Positions 10,976-21,757 of a DNA stretch of 64,000 bases are shown here, one piece after another. Position 1 is the stretch's first letter. Each line of letters starts with the position of its first letter. The position numbers and the translations under genes were made by a program. Under the pieces are notes generated by a model, which had not been told where the DNA came from, searched no databases, and worked only from the letters and a program-made list of their open reading frames with translations. The DNA is from Poecilobothrus nobilitatus (Eukaryota; Arthropoda; Insecta; Diptera; Dolichopodidae), in contig OX352773.1 of the NCBI GenBank assembly GCA_947095535.1, positions 89,996,670-90,060,669 of the forward strand, written 5' to 3'.

Positions 10976-12092
10976 ATTAAAAATACTACAATTCCATTTT
11001 TTTAAATATTTATAAATTTATGTATTTACAAACCAATGTTTTGAATTTCCTTTTTTTTACTTGGTAAATTATTAAAGACCTGGAGGTAATTTTAAAGACA
11101 ATTATTCTTTTATTTCTCCGTTTTAGTGAAACATAGAAATTGGTGCATAGAAATTACATTGAGAACATAAAAAGTTCTCACTAGTAAATGTTTAGACAAT
11201 ACTGAAGAGTGCAGTAGTGTTCAAGGTTCCTGAAATAGAAATTAAATTTGTTTCTGGTGTTATAATATTGTGAAAGTTTATATTTCGAAATTATGTTTAA
11301 TTTTGTTGTACACTATTTTGAATGCTATTAGGTATAATTCATGCTTGTATAAAATATTAAAGCTTTATATATTGATTTGTATATAACATATTATATAAGT
11401 ATGTGTATAAAACCTTAACGGATATCTATGTATAGTTTTTATAAATCGATTGTGTAGAATAATTAATTTGTTACTATAAGATAATATCGTTTTCCACCAT
11501 ATATAAAGCTTAAAAAATTTAAATATATAATATTATACTTATAATATGTTTTAGATAAAGAATTTTCATAGTCTCCTTTGAATAAAAACATTTATGGAGA
11601 TATTTTCTAAATGTGAGTATTTGTTAAGTTCTAATGTTTTGTTCTTTTAATTGATTAATTTAATTGATGTTAAAGTTGTCCCAAGTTTCTTGTTCTCAGA
11701 TAACATAATTTTGCGTCTTTTTTCTTAATGATCATTGAGAGTTTGTTTTTCTTAAACCATTCCTTCACAATATATACGTAGCTAAATCAGATAAACTTGC
11801 ATTTTTTAACTCTTATTCGCTAAACTTTGAATATTTGATTACCGCGTCGTGGGCGTTAAGTTGGATACTTCCACCGGACGATGTTATCGATACAGATTTT
11901 ATTTTATTCGGTAGATTATTTCTTTAATTGTGAAGATAAATTGTTTGCTTTTCAAAATTTACTTTACTCTTAACATCTAAAAATTTAAAATTCTAATATT
12001 TTTTATTTTATAAAAAATAATTGAATAATAAAATACTAAAAATTTAGTTTGAATAATAAATACTTACTATTAAGTATACTTACTAATACTAT
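10976..12092. other. AT-rich spacer
   Basis: No reading frame or repeat-family match was recognised. The slightly GC-richer patch at 11840-11890 (accgcgtcgtgggcgttaag) has no visible assignment. Confidence 0.4.
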
Positions 12093-15000
12093 TACTCCGC
12101 CGTTTGTAACACCTCGAAATAAGCGAGCTAGATATACCTTCAAAGGTATGGATCGGATCAGAATCAAATTCTGAGTCGATTAAGCCATGTCCGCCCGTCC
12201 GCCCTGCTGCTGATAGATATCATAAAAACTGCTGATAGATATTATAAAAATATTAATTTTATGATAATATTAATTTTTCTGTAGTCCCACCCGTTAAGGA
12301 GCTACAGCCCCCAAAGCCCCCAAAAATCTCTATATTTAAATTGTTATAACACAAGCTCTATAAGGTATATCTTCAATCTGAAAATTCCAAACGATAGGTG
12401 CTATTATGAGCTTTACAAACATTTATATAATAAATATATACTTGTGCTATACGGTGTCTTAATTTACCGTTATGCGAAACTGAATTATTGCAAAATCCTT
12501 TAACGCTTCTATCTTCTAAACGGTTTAAGTTGGAAACTTGAAATTTTGACAGAAGTTAGATCTTTGAAAATAAGTATGAGTCATTCCAGAAATGTTTTTT
12601 GTATCACCCCCCGTTTAGGAGCTGTAAGGAGTCAACAACTGAAAATTCCCTATTTTTAAACACATGTAACTTGAACACCTGTTAAAATTTTTTTGAAGTA
12701 ATACACAAAAGTTAAAGCTTCAACATTATACTTTTATTTCTGTTAACAACTTTTTTTAATAATATAGGGTTACTTTATAATTGACGAAAGTGTTACTTGA
12801 TTTTTTCAAATTTTCTAACAAAGTTCTTTAACGAATTTTTTGCATTTTGTTTTACTCGATAATTTGAAATTGTTGAGGATATAATGCGTAGTACAAAAAA
12901 ATGTAAATAAATAAACAACATAACGGTTGCCTGAAGAATTTTTATACCCGTATGAACTATGTTCAAGGATATAATAAATTTGCCATTACGTTTGTGACAC
13001 CTTAAAGGAGTCGAGCTAGATATAGTGTCAAAGGTATGGATCGGCTCAGAATCGAATTCTGAGTCGATTAAGCCATGTACGTCCGTCCGTCCGTCCGCAC
13101 GATAACTCAAAAAATAAAGGAGCTAGGGGGCTGAAATTTTTTTTACGTCACTTTTGCAAAATTGTTAGTTTTGCTATTTAAATCCAACATTTTCGGTCGG
13201 CGCGTTCGAGTAGCTGCCATACAACTTCTATCTTTATATAGAAATAACTCAGTATCTATTCAAGCTAGGTCTCTGAAATTTTGCAAATGATGATCAAGTT
13301 TTATGGCAACAACTTTTGTAAAATTTGGTTGTGGTGGTGCGGCGGGTTCGGGTAGCTGCCATACAACTTCTCCGTTTAAATGAGAATAACTCGGTGTTTA
13401 TTGAAGCTAGGAATCTGAAATTTAGTAAAGAAGTGTCGAGTTACATGCCAACAACTTTTGTAAAATTTGGTTGGTCTAGAGCAGCCGGTTCAGGCTTCTT
13501 GCACCTCTTGGAACCTAATGAAGCTAGGCGTCTGCAATCTTGCAAATGATGATCAAGTTTTATGGCAACAACTTCTGCAAAATTTGGTTGTGGTGGTGCG
13601 ACGGATTCGGATAGCTGCCATACAACTTCTCTTTTTAAATAAAAATAACTCAGTGTCTATTCAATCTAGGTATCTGAAATTTTGCAAATGATGATCGAGT
13701 TTTATGGCAACAACTTCTGCAAAATTTAGTTGTGGTGGTGCGACGGGTTCGGATAGCTGCCATACAACTTCTCTTTTTAAATGAAAATAACTCAGTGTCC
13801 GTCCGCACGATAACTCAAAAAATAAAAGAGCTAGGAGGCTGAAATTTTTTTTACATCACTTTTACAAAATTGTTAGTTTTGCTATTTAACTCCAGCATTT
13901 TCGGCCGCCGGGTTCGAGTAGCTGCCATACAACTTCTTTCTTTAAATGAAAATAACCCAGTGTCTATTCAATCTAGGTATCTGAAATTTTGCAAATGATG
14001 ATCGAGTTTTATGGCCACAACTTCTGCAAAATTTGGTTGTGGTGGTGCGACGGGTTCGGATAGCTGCCATACAACTTCTCTTTTTAAATGAAAATAACTC
14101 AGTGTCCGTCCGTACGATAACTCAAAAAATAAAGGAGCTAGGAAGATGACTTTTTTTTTACGTCACTTTTGCAAAATTGTTAGTTTTGCTATTTAAATCC
14201 AGCATTTTCGGCCGCCGGGTTCGAGTAGCTACCATACAACTTCTTTCTTTAAATGAAAATAACCCAGTGTCTATCCAATCTAGGTATCTGAAATTTTGCA
14301 AATGATGATCGAGTTTTGTGGCAACAACTTCTGTAAAATTTGGTTGTGATGATATGACAGGTTCGGATAGTTGCCATACAACTTCTTTTTTTAAATGAAA
14401 ATAACTCAGTGTCTATTGAAGCTAGCTATCTGAAATTTAGTGAAAAAGTGTCGAGTTGCATGCCAAAAACTTTTGTAAAATTTGATTGGTCTAAAGCAGC
14501 CGGTTCAGGCTTTTTGCATTTCTTGGAACTTAATGAAGCTAGGCGCAATAGATTCGGGTAGCTATCATACAACTCCACAATTTACATAAATATATCTCTG
14601 TAGTTCGGTACTAAAACATCTGAATGTTTTTAAAAGATGATCAAGTTTTATAGAAACAGGATATATTACGTTCATACGGGTATCCCAGAGTTGACACGGT
14701 CTACTCTACTGCACTCTTCCTCGTTATTTATATGATATTGATATACATACATACTTATATAATATCATGTTTATTTACAATATATCGTATATGTCACTAG
14801 TGAATGAATGGTAAGAGTATAGATGTGTATTATATAGCGCCGTATTCACATACATATATGTATTTTGTTGTACTTATAAGAAATTATTCTGTCAATGGAA
14901 TATTTAAATATAATATAATATAATATTTAAAATTATATTTACTATTTTGTACTAAGTAAATTTAATATACATTTACCGCTTAGTATTAAATGGTACTATA

Positions 15001-15252
15001 AAATATTTGAAAAAGTTTTGGATTGATAATCGTTATGTGAAATGTTAGAATCTGCTTTTAAAGAATGTATAAACATATAGTTTGAATATATGTACAACCC
15101 ATAGTTCTAGAAATTATAAAATTCACCCAAATTATTTTAAAATACTAAAATATTAAAAAAATAATATTGTAAGCAGAGTGACAGGCTGTGAACATACTAA
15201 CGGTTCGTACGGGTATCTAAGAGTTGACAAAAGCAACTGTATTCTTTCTCGT
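12093..15252 (+). mobile_element. Helentron-like element, long family, copy C, split by a nested insertion
   Basis: The left part (12093-12942) runs from ccgtttgtaacacctcgaaat through 'gattaagccatgtccgcccg' and the shared core (taggagctgtaagg, aacacctgttaaaattttt). The right part (14726-15252) continues exactly where copies A and B do, and ends gggtatctaagagttgacaa, a hairpin partner ..gcaactgta, then tctcgtttt. The extreme 5' hairpin is eroded. The interruption at 12943-14725 is a short-family element in the same orientation. Confidence 0.72.
12943..14725 (+). mobile_element. Helentron-like element, short family, full copy nested in copy C
   Basis: The 5' terminus is tatacccgtatgaactatg and the 3' terminus gttcatacgggtatcccag followed by a stem (agttgac/gtctact) and cttcctcgtt. 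Inside is a minisatellite-like tandem array. The block starting gtccgtccgcacgataactc recurs at about 13800 and 14105 (305 bp apart, with a related start near 13089), each carrying gagtagctgccatacaactt and aattttgcaaatgatgat. Comparison with copy B reconstructs the empty site (gaagaattttt/atttatatg), with no target duplication, as expected for Helentron insertion at T-rich sites. The 74-codon frames at 13325 and 13467 belong to this repeat. Confidence 0.75.
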
Positions 15253-15818
15253 TTTTACTCAATTTTAAAATAAAAAAATTTTGAAAATATATTTTCGTCA
15301 AATTTGAATAATTTTTAGAAAATGCCCTAAGCTTTAAGTAGAAAAAACAGGTCATTATAAATTTTAGTATACACTTCATATCTATTACAATAAATTTGTT
15401 CGAATTTCAATTTTTTTTATTTATTGTTTTATTTTATTTATCGAATTTGAAAATTTGTGTATTAATACTTAAATATATTATATCTTAAGCATCTTAAGCA
15501 TTTATAAAAAAAATTTTTCGAACATTACATTTCGTATTATTTTCGTTCAAGAATCGAGATTTAAATTACAATAAGAAAAAAATAAATAAATGCCAATTAA
15601 ATGTGTTGTAGAAGGTTGTTAGAATTTGTTCCGGTGGTGAGCCTGCAAATAATTTTTACCGCATCATTATTTCAGTTTTTCCAAATATTTGTTTAAAAAA
15701 TATTAAAAATGTTAATGATAAAATTGCACTTAATAAACGGAATAATAGAAACATTCCAAAATTAACTTATACACTTTAAATTGTTGTTTTAATTTTCGTT
15801 GGTTTTTACACTTATTAG
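15253..15818. other. AT-rich spacer
   Basis: A possible protein-like patch at 15591-15790 begins MPIKCVVEGC and then hits a stop codon; it is not enough to call a gene. No other feature. Confidence 0.35.
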
Positions 15819-16140
15819 TATAGGGTATATTAACTTTGGTATGGAGTTTGTAACCACCAAAAGGTGTTACAAGTTACGAGTTAGATGTGGACATATACAT
15901 ACATTCTGAATCAAGATCACCTCCTGAGTCGATTTAACGATGTTCGCCAGTCCGTCCGTTCGCGTGATAACTCAAAAACTAGTAAAGCTATCTTGATGAA
16001 ATATAGTAGGTTACTAATTATGAAAGGAAAGTTCAGTTTGAATCTGGACAAAATCGGTCCATGGATTCGGATTCTGCAAGCTTCCGAATGATTCTGCAGC
16101 AAACGGGATTATCTCCAAAACCAACAAAGATAGTATAGTA
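15819..16140 (+). mobile_element. Helentron/DINE-type element, third variant, partial
   Basis: It contains tatagggtatattaacttt, ggagtttgtaacc, ctgagtcgatttaacgatgt, cagtccgtccgttcgc and gtgataactcaaaaactag in the order typical of fly DINE-like elements. Then come aaaatcggtccatggattcg and cttccgaatgattctgcag, which match the tandem units at 17700-18100. The 3' terminus is not seen here. Confidence 0.55.
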
Positions 16141-16653
16141 AGTATAGTATAAGTATATAGTAAGTATAGTATAATATATATTATATATTTAAAAAAAACA
16201 ATAAATATATACAAAGGGCTTTTTATGATTTAATATGATTATATATGTATGCATTTTATTCATTGTTTTATATTTAATTAAACATTCACAACTCTAAAAT
16301 CAGAGGAAACAAGAAAATTGTTAAGCTTTAAAAATATTCTCAAAAAAATCGGATGAAATCTAAATCCTAATGCCAAATAATTTCATTATGAAACCATGTA
16401 TATTGTGCAATTTCTCTTAAAGAGTGTATCAACTTCATCGATTTAATCCGCAAATTTCGTTTGTGCGAAACCAATCAATTAACTTTTAGAGCCATTTTTT
16501 TTTTTAACTCTTACAAAATTTAAATAAAATATTCGTTTTTTTTTTAATAATCGGGCACTGGAGCATATTACCCATTAGCAGATGAATTTTGTTCCTCGAA
16601 ATTACTTCGATATTATATTTTGATTCAAATATAGCTGACTACATTTGAATTAC
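16141..16653. other. AT-rich spacer
   Basis: A short 'agtatagtataagtatatagta' type run at 16128-16175; otherwise nothing recognised. Confidence 0.4.
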
Positions 16654-16799
16654 ATCGGAAACGTCATTTGTACAGCGGATGCAAAAGCAACCATGCATAT
16701 GTCATCAGCATATGTCAAATCAGTCATTACTTTATTATAGATTGTCTGCGTTTAAAATTATACTGCAAGAGCAACTAATTTGCAAATGACGTTTCCGAT
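16654..16799. mobile_element. Small MITE-like element
   Basis: A perfect 17-bp terminal inverted repeat, atcggaaacgtcatttg (16654-16670) and caaatgacgtttccgat (16783-16799), flanks 112 bp of non-coding DNA. Weak symmetry extends inward (gcaaaagcaacc against gagcaacta). No clear target duplication. Confidence 0.6.
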
Positions 16800-17639
16800 T
16801 TCAGCTTATATTTCGCACCTTTTCTATTCTTCTATCTGAAGGCTATTCTTTTCTCTGAAGCACAAATCACAAATTTTACAATAGACGGTGTTCTTCTTCT
16901 TTCGTTATATAAAGTTCAGAGTCATATTTATTACCACATATTAATCAACGAATTTCGTTAGTATAATAATTCTTTTATGTGCGCATATTAAGGACCTTAG
17001 ATCTTATTAGTAATTCTGTCTAATTCTTTCTTTACTTTATAAAAACATTTTAATTTGTAAAATTTTGTTGATCAGAGATATAAAATCTGTAATTTATTTT
17101 TAAACTGTAATGTAAAATTTTAAATTTTAGCCAGCACACTTTCATTTCCTTATAGTTTAAAAATAGTTTTTGCATTGAAATAAAAAACAAGATTTTACTT
17201 ATACATATACAGATATAAATGTATATAATATAACAAAAAAATATAACCTGAAATTTATATAAACAAACTAACAAAATAATAAAATAAAAATATTTAAATT
17301 TTAAAATTTAATTTAGATTAAACAAAGAATTTAATTTCGCTTTAATTTTTAATTTTAAAGTATTTAAACATTAAATTAAAAACACTGCTTTTAAAAACAG
17401 AAGTTAATTTTAATTCACTTAAAAATAAAATGTATTTGTTTGTATTGTTTTACATATTTGTTTTTTTTTTTAAATTTATATATTTTATTACATTATAAAC
17501 ATGACCATTTGTTTTATTGTTTCTTTATAAATTTAATATTATATTAATAAAATAAAATATTTTAATTTAATATTGTTCAAATATGATGCAAAATAAAAAA
17601 AAGTAAATAGTACTTGTAATGTTGACATACCAGTCCTAT
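16800..17639. other. AT-rich spacer
   Basis: Extremely AT-rich from 17240 to 17600. No gene or repeat-family match recognised. Confidence 0.4.
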
Positions 17640-18505
17640 AATAAACCTTTAAATTTGGTACAATGATGTTCCTTCATGTTTGATTTATGTCTCTGAAATT
17701 TGACAGGATTTGGTCCATGGGTTCGGATTTTGGAAGCTTCCGAACGAGCCCCAGAGCAAACGAGTATATCTCCATAACCAACCAGAATTTGGACCATGGG
17801 TTCGTATTTTAGAAACTTCCGAACGAGCACAAGAGCAAATGAGATTATCTCCAAAACCAACAAAAGCAGAACCTTTAAATTTAGTGCAATGGGGTTCTGG
17901 CATGTTTTCTTTATGCCCCTGAAATTTGAGAGAATTTCGACCATGGCTTCGGATTTTAGAGGCTTCCGAACGAGCACTAGAGCAAACAAACATATCTTTA
18001 AAACCAATACAGACAGAACTTTGGTACGATCAAGGGTTATTCATTTACTTTAACATTTAAAACTGACATTTGAGATGATTTGGACCATGTGTTCGGATTT
18101 TGGAAACTTCCAAATTAGCCAAAGAACAAATTAAAGAGCATACCTCCAAAACCAAAAAGGCAGCACATTTAAAATTGGTACAAGAGGGTTCTGCAATGTT
18201 TCCTCTATGCCTCTGAGATGGATTTGATGAATTGGAGTGGCAATTCGGGTATCTGACACACGCCTCCAAAGAGCTAACAAGCGTATCTTCGAAATTAATA
18301 AAGATAAAAACTTGAAATTTTGTACAAAGGTGCTACAGGATGCCTCTTTTACGTTTCTGAAATTCGAGTTGAAAAAGGAAGAAAAGGGAAGCGGTTCAAG
18401 CAGCTGCCAAAAAACTTATGGATTTTTAATTTAATTGGAATTATTCAGGTGTAGGGTATTAATAAGTCGGTTGCATCGACTTACTGTTACATTTACTTGT
18501 TTTTA
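17640..18505 (+). mobile_element. Helentron/DINE-type element, third variant, with internal tandem array and 3' hairpin
   Basis: Units containing ccatgggttcggattttgga and cttccgaacgagc...agcaaac start near 17715, 17794, 17941 and 18084. The uneven spacing (79, 147, 143 bp) suggests a higher-order unit. The right end is gggtattaat, a perfect hairpin aagtcg-gttgcat-cgactt (18464-18482), then ttactgttacatttacttgt. I recognise this 3' organisation from DINE-like elements of calyptrate flies. Overlapping frames of 70-123 codons on both strands arise from the array and are not genes. Confidence 0.62.
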
Positions 18506-19325
18506 TATTATTTATGTACATACTTAAATATTTTTAGTTTCATAAAATATGAAATATCTTTTGTAACTACTAATAATAACCGATGAATTAAATTTGTTTT
18601 GTTTTTTATTATTTTATATAAAAATAAAATCAAAAAAACAATCATGTTGTTTTTTATTGTTCTACAATTTTATTTTTTTCAGTGTGCCAATAACATAAAC
18701 TTTAACTTATAAACAAAAAAAATTTTGAAAAACTAATTTAAAAAAAAAAGTAAGTACAATTTTTTTAGTGTTCCATTATGATATAACTTGAAATGGAAGC
18801 ATGAAAATAGCTACATTTTTCTTGTAATTTTTTTTAAGTTTTTGAAATTATGAATGAAAAAGTTAAAATTTTTTAATGCGGCTCTAACCGTACCAGAAAT
18901 AATATCTTTTGAAAAGAAAATTCTCCATATGATTTGAATTATAATTTGGATATTATTTTTAATAAAATATTTGAGTATACCAATACTAACCTAATAAATA
19001 TATGTATGTAAATATATATAGCAATTAGCAATGTCTTAAATGTCAAAATATCGATTCGTTCTCAAGAAAAAAATTCAATTAAATTGAAATGAATTTGATT
19101 GATCCCTTTAAATTATATTGTAATTTCATTTCGTTTCAATATTAATGTAATTATTACATTATATTTATTTTTGTCAACAGTAAATATTCAAATAAATTGA
19201 TAATTCAACCAAGCAAGAAACACATTAGTCTAATTATAGTTATATTAGTGTTAACGTTGATGTTTCCTAGTGTTGTTGTTAAAGTATTGTGTTGTTAAAG
19301 TAAAAAGAGAATATTATTTTGAAAA
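18506..19325. other. Upstream region of the gustatory receptor gene
   Basis: AT-rich, without a recognisable promoter element or repeat. An in-frame TGA lies one codon before the receptor's ATG (19320-19322), so coding does not extend upstream without another exon. Confidence 0.5.
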
Positions 19326-20372
19326 ATGTTTAAAAAAATTAATATTTTACAATATTTTTTCTATTATTTAAATTTTTTTGGTATTGTATCAATGAGTTAT
19401 TCAAAAACTTTAAAAATATTTCAATTTTCAAAAATTTTATTCATTATAACAACAATATTTCGTACATTATCTATTAGTACTTTTAAACTATCAGATTTAA
19501 AAAATGCATTTTTAGTTGGTTCAATTGATAAATATTTAGATATTATAAATAATTATTTAGTATTTTTTTTAATTATTTTTGCATTAATATGCCCAATTAT
19601 ACAATATTATTTTAAAATGGATATAATTAATTTATTTAATGACATTAAATTAAATACAATAAAAATTTATAAAATTCTAAATAATGAAATAATAAAAAAT
19701 GATAATAAATTAAATGAAAATGAAAATGAAAATATATTAACAAAAAAATATTTAATATTAATTTTAATAACAATTATATCAAGTTTATATATAGCTATAT
19801 TAGATTCAATATTTGTAACAATTTATAATTTAGGTAAAATAAAAAAAACAATAATTGAACGTATACCATTTTTAGCATTAAATTATTTAACAACATATAT
19901 TTATAATTTTAATGTTTTATTAACAATTGGTTCATTAATTTTATCACGTTTATTTATAAAATTATATGAAAAATTAAATTTTTTAATAAATATTATTGAA
20001 TTAAATAAAAATAAATTAATAAATATTAATAATAATGAAAAAAATATGAAAATAATTTTAAAAATATTTAATTTATATAGAAAAATTGAAAAATCATCAA
20101 TGAAAATGTATAAAATTTATAATATTTTTATAATGGTATCATCATTAATTGTTTTTATACATATATTTGTTACTACATTTACAGCATTTACATTAAAAAG
20201 TAAATTTCCTTTATTATTACAAGTGCATACATTTTTTTTTGATTTCTCAAATTGTTTTCAAATTATTATTTTAATGTTATCAATACAAATTTTAATTTAT
20301 GAAATGAATTCATTTCAAAAAATTAACTTTATACAAAAAGATATATTAGAAAATCGGATAATATCAGAAAAG
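19326..20372 (+). CDS. Insect gustatory receptor (7tm_7 family), exon 1
   Basis: Encodes residues 1-349 of a 410-residue seven-helix chemoreceptor, a ligand-gated channel subunit expected in the dendritic membrane of taste neurons. Gustatory receptors have an intracellular N-terminus. Hydrophobic segments lie at about residues 36-55, 78-97, 142-165, 182-212, 266-290 and 297-326. The asparagine/lysine-rich stretches 104-140 and 225-262 are loops; the second is the long cytoplasmic loop before the last helices, as in the family. The ATG at 19326 is fixed by an in-frame TGA one codon upstream. The exon ends after an AAG codon at donor gtaatt (20373), phase 0, a position compatible with the conserved final intron of insect Gr genes. 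Codon use is strongly A/T-ending. Ligand and orthologue cannot be told; an odorant receptor is less likely given the exon 2 signature. Confidence 0.85.
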
Positions 20373-20390
20373 GTAATTTTAATTCATATT

Positions 20391-20581
20391 GGGGGCCTCG
20401 GTGGTCTAGTGGATAAGATCGTGTAAAATACGCTGTAAACACCGAGGGATTGTGGATTCGAATCCCACACACGTCGTAAGAGTTATTCCCCCTGAACAGG
20501 AGTGAGCCACGCCTGAACAGGAAAGGCTGTGTAATTTCCTGCCCACATTTATGTGGCAGAGAAATACATTAAAAAAAAAAA
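20391..20581 (+). mobile_element. tRNA-derived SINE, copy 2, with target-site duplication
   Basis: The head has box A (tggtctagtgg) and box B (gattcgaatcc). The body includes gagccacgcctgaacagg, aaggctgtgtaatttcct and cacatttatgtgg, and ends in 11 A. A 7-bp target duplication tcatatt flanks it (20384-20390 and 20582-20588). The head begins only 18 nt after the splice donor of the receptor gene. Confidence 0.92.
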
Positions 20582-20604
20582 TCATATTTATATATTATTA
20601 TAAA

Positions 20605-21285
20605 TTAATTTTCCATATTTAAGCTAATTGATCTGGCTTTAGTGAAAAAACGGGTGAAAAAAAAAATAGAAAACGGGTGGTCATGCAACATAGAACATAG
20701 GATATTAATTTTCGATGTTTTAACGTAACTGTTTTGAGCTTAGTATTTTTCAAAATTCCTAGATAGAAATTGGGTAGTCATATAACATAGAACAAAGTAA
20801 ATTCATTTTCTATGTTTTAAGCTAACTGATTCAAGCTTAGTGTTTTTTAAATTCCTAGATAGAAGCTGGGTGAACATAGAACATAGAACAAAGAAGATTA
20901 ATTTTTTAAGTATTACGCTAACTGATCCGGACTTCGTGTTTTTGAAATTCCCATATAAAAGACGGATGACCATATTACATATAAAATAGGAGATAAATTT
21001 TCTATCTTTTAAGCTAACCAATTCGGACTTAGTGATTTTGAAAATCCCTAGATAGAAAACGAGTGGCCATATATAATATAGAACATAGCAAATTGATTTT
21101 CTATGTTTTAAGTTAACTGATGCGGATTTAGTGTTTTTCGAAATAGTGTTTCTAAATAGAAGACGGATGAACATAGAACATCGGAAATTAATTTTCGACG
21201 TTTTAAATTAACTGATCTGGGCATAGTTTTTTTCAAAATTCGTATAAACAACGTAACATAGGGTATAGTATGGGTAAACATAGCA
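20605..21285. repeat. Seven-copy ~97-bp satellite inside the receptor intron
   Basis: Units start ttaattttc/ttcattttc at 20605, 20705, 20802, 20898, 20994, 21093 and 21188 (spacing 100, 97, 96, 96, 99, 95). Each contains tatgttttaagctaactgat, ggacttagtgtttt, a cctagatagaa segment and catagaacatag, with moderate divergence. The last unit is truncated. Because several periods are divisible by three, the array carries a spurious 123-codon minus-strand frame. Confidence 0.85.
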
Positions 21286-21445
21286 TTGAAACGTTGATCT
21301 TAATTTAGCACTCCAAAAGCAAATCTTATATTTGAGAATGAAAAATTGTAAATTGTGCAAGGAAATAAATGAGTTATGGACAAGGACAAGTCATCTAATA
21401 CGTCTAGTATCATGTATAAATTAAGTTAATTATTTATTGAAGATA

Positions 21446-21578
21446 TTTTTTTTTTTGTTTCTCTGCCACATAAATGTGGACAGGGACAATTATACAGCCG
21501 TGGCTGTAAAAGTCGTAAGAGGGAATAACTCTTACGATGTGTGCGGGACGCACTTACGCGCTGAGCCACCGAGGCCCC
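21446..21578 (-). mobile_element. tRNA-derived SINE, copy 3, internally deleted
   Basis: On the minus strand the start (ggggcctcggtggctcagcg) is followed directly by cgtcccgcacac, so box B and the intervening head are lost. The body (acagccacggctg, ccacatttatgtgg) and A-tail are intact (T-run 21446-21456). It lies opposite in orientation to copy 2 in the same intron. Confidence 0.82.
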
Positions 21579-21757
21579 TCGATGAAAATTTAAAATAAGT
21601 GCATAAAAATAAACTTTTTCTATAATTTTTGAAGTGATTTACTATAATAGTATAGGAAACTTGTTTTTTTTTTAGCTTTCTATATATTTTGCATAACACT
21701 AATTCTAAATTAAAAGAATAATTATTTAAATCAACTTTTTTTTTTTAATACTTTCAG

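Larger units (their letters stand above)
20373..21757 (+). other. Single intron of the gustatory receptor gene, loaded with repeats
   Basis: The donor gtaatt at 20373 and acceptor tttaatactttcag ending at 21757 give a 1,385-nt phase-0 intron with a good polypyrimidine tract (21735-21755). From 5' to 3' it holds a plus-strand SINE (20391-20581), a seven-copy satellite (20605-21285), about 160 bp of unique DNA and a minus-strand SINE (21446-21578). Failure to splice would give a 366-codon product reading into the SINE and stopping at 20426, without the seventh helix. Confidence 0.8.

Noticed and set aside
13325..13691. Two 74-codon plus-strand frames
   Set aside because: They are inside the minisatellite part of the nested Helentron-like element.
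15591..15790. THAP-like start (MPIKCVVEGC followed by NNFYRI)
   Set aside because: A stop follows the second cysteine and no later C/H pair or AVPTIF-like box is seen; suggestive but too little for a call.
17636..18434. Several overlapping 65-123-codon frames on both strands
   Set aside because: They fall in the tandem array of a DINE/Helentron-type element and mirror each other on opposite strands.
20803..21174. 123-codon minus-strand reading frame
   Set aside because: It lies wholly in the ~97-bp satellite; the repeated residues follow the unit period, so it is open by repetition rather than selection.
20605..21285. Regularly spaced repeats resembling a CRISPR array
   Set aside because: The whole ~97-bp unit is repeated with no unique spacers, in a eukaryotic intron; it is a satellite.
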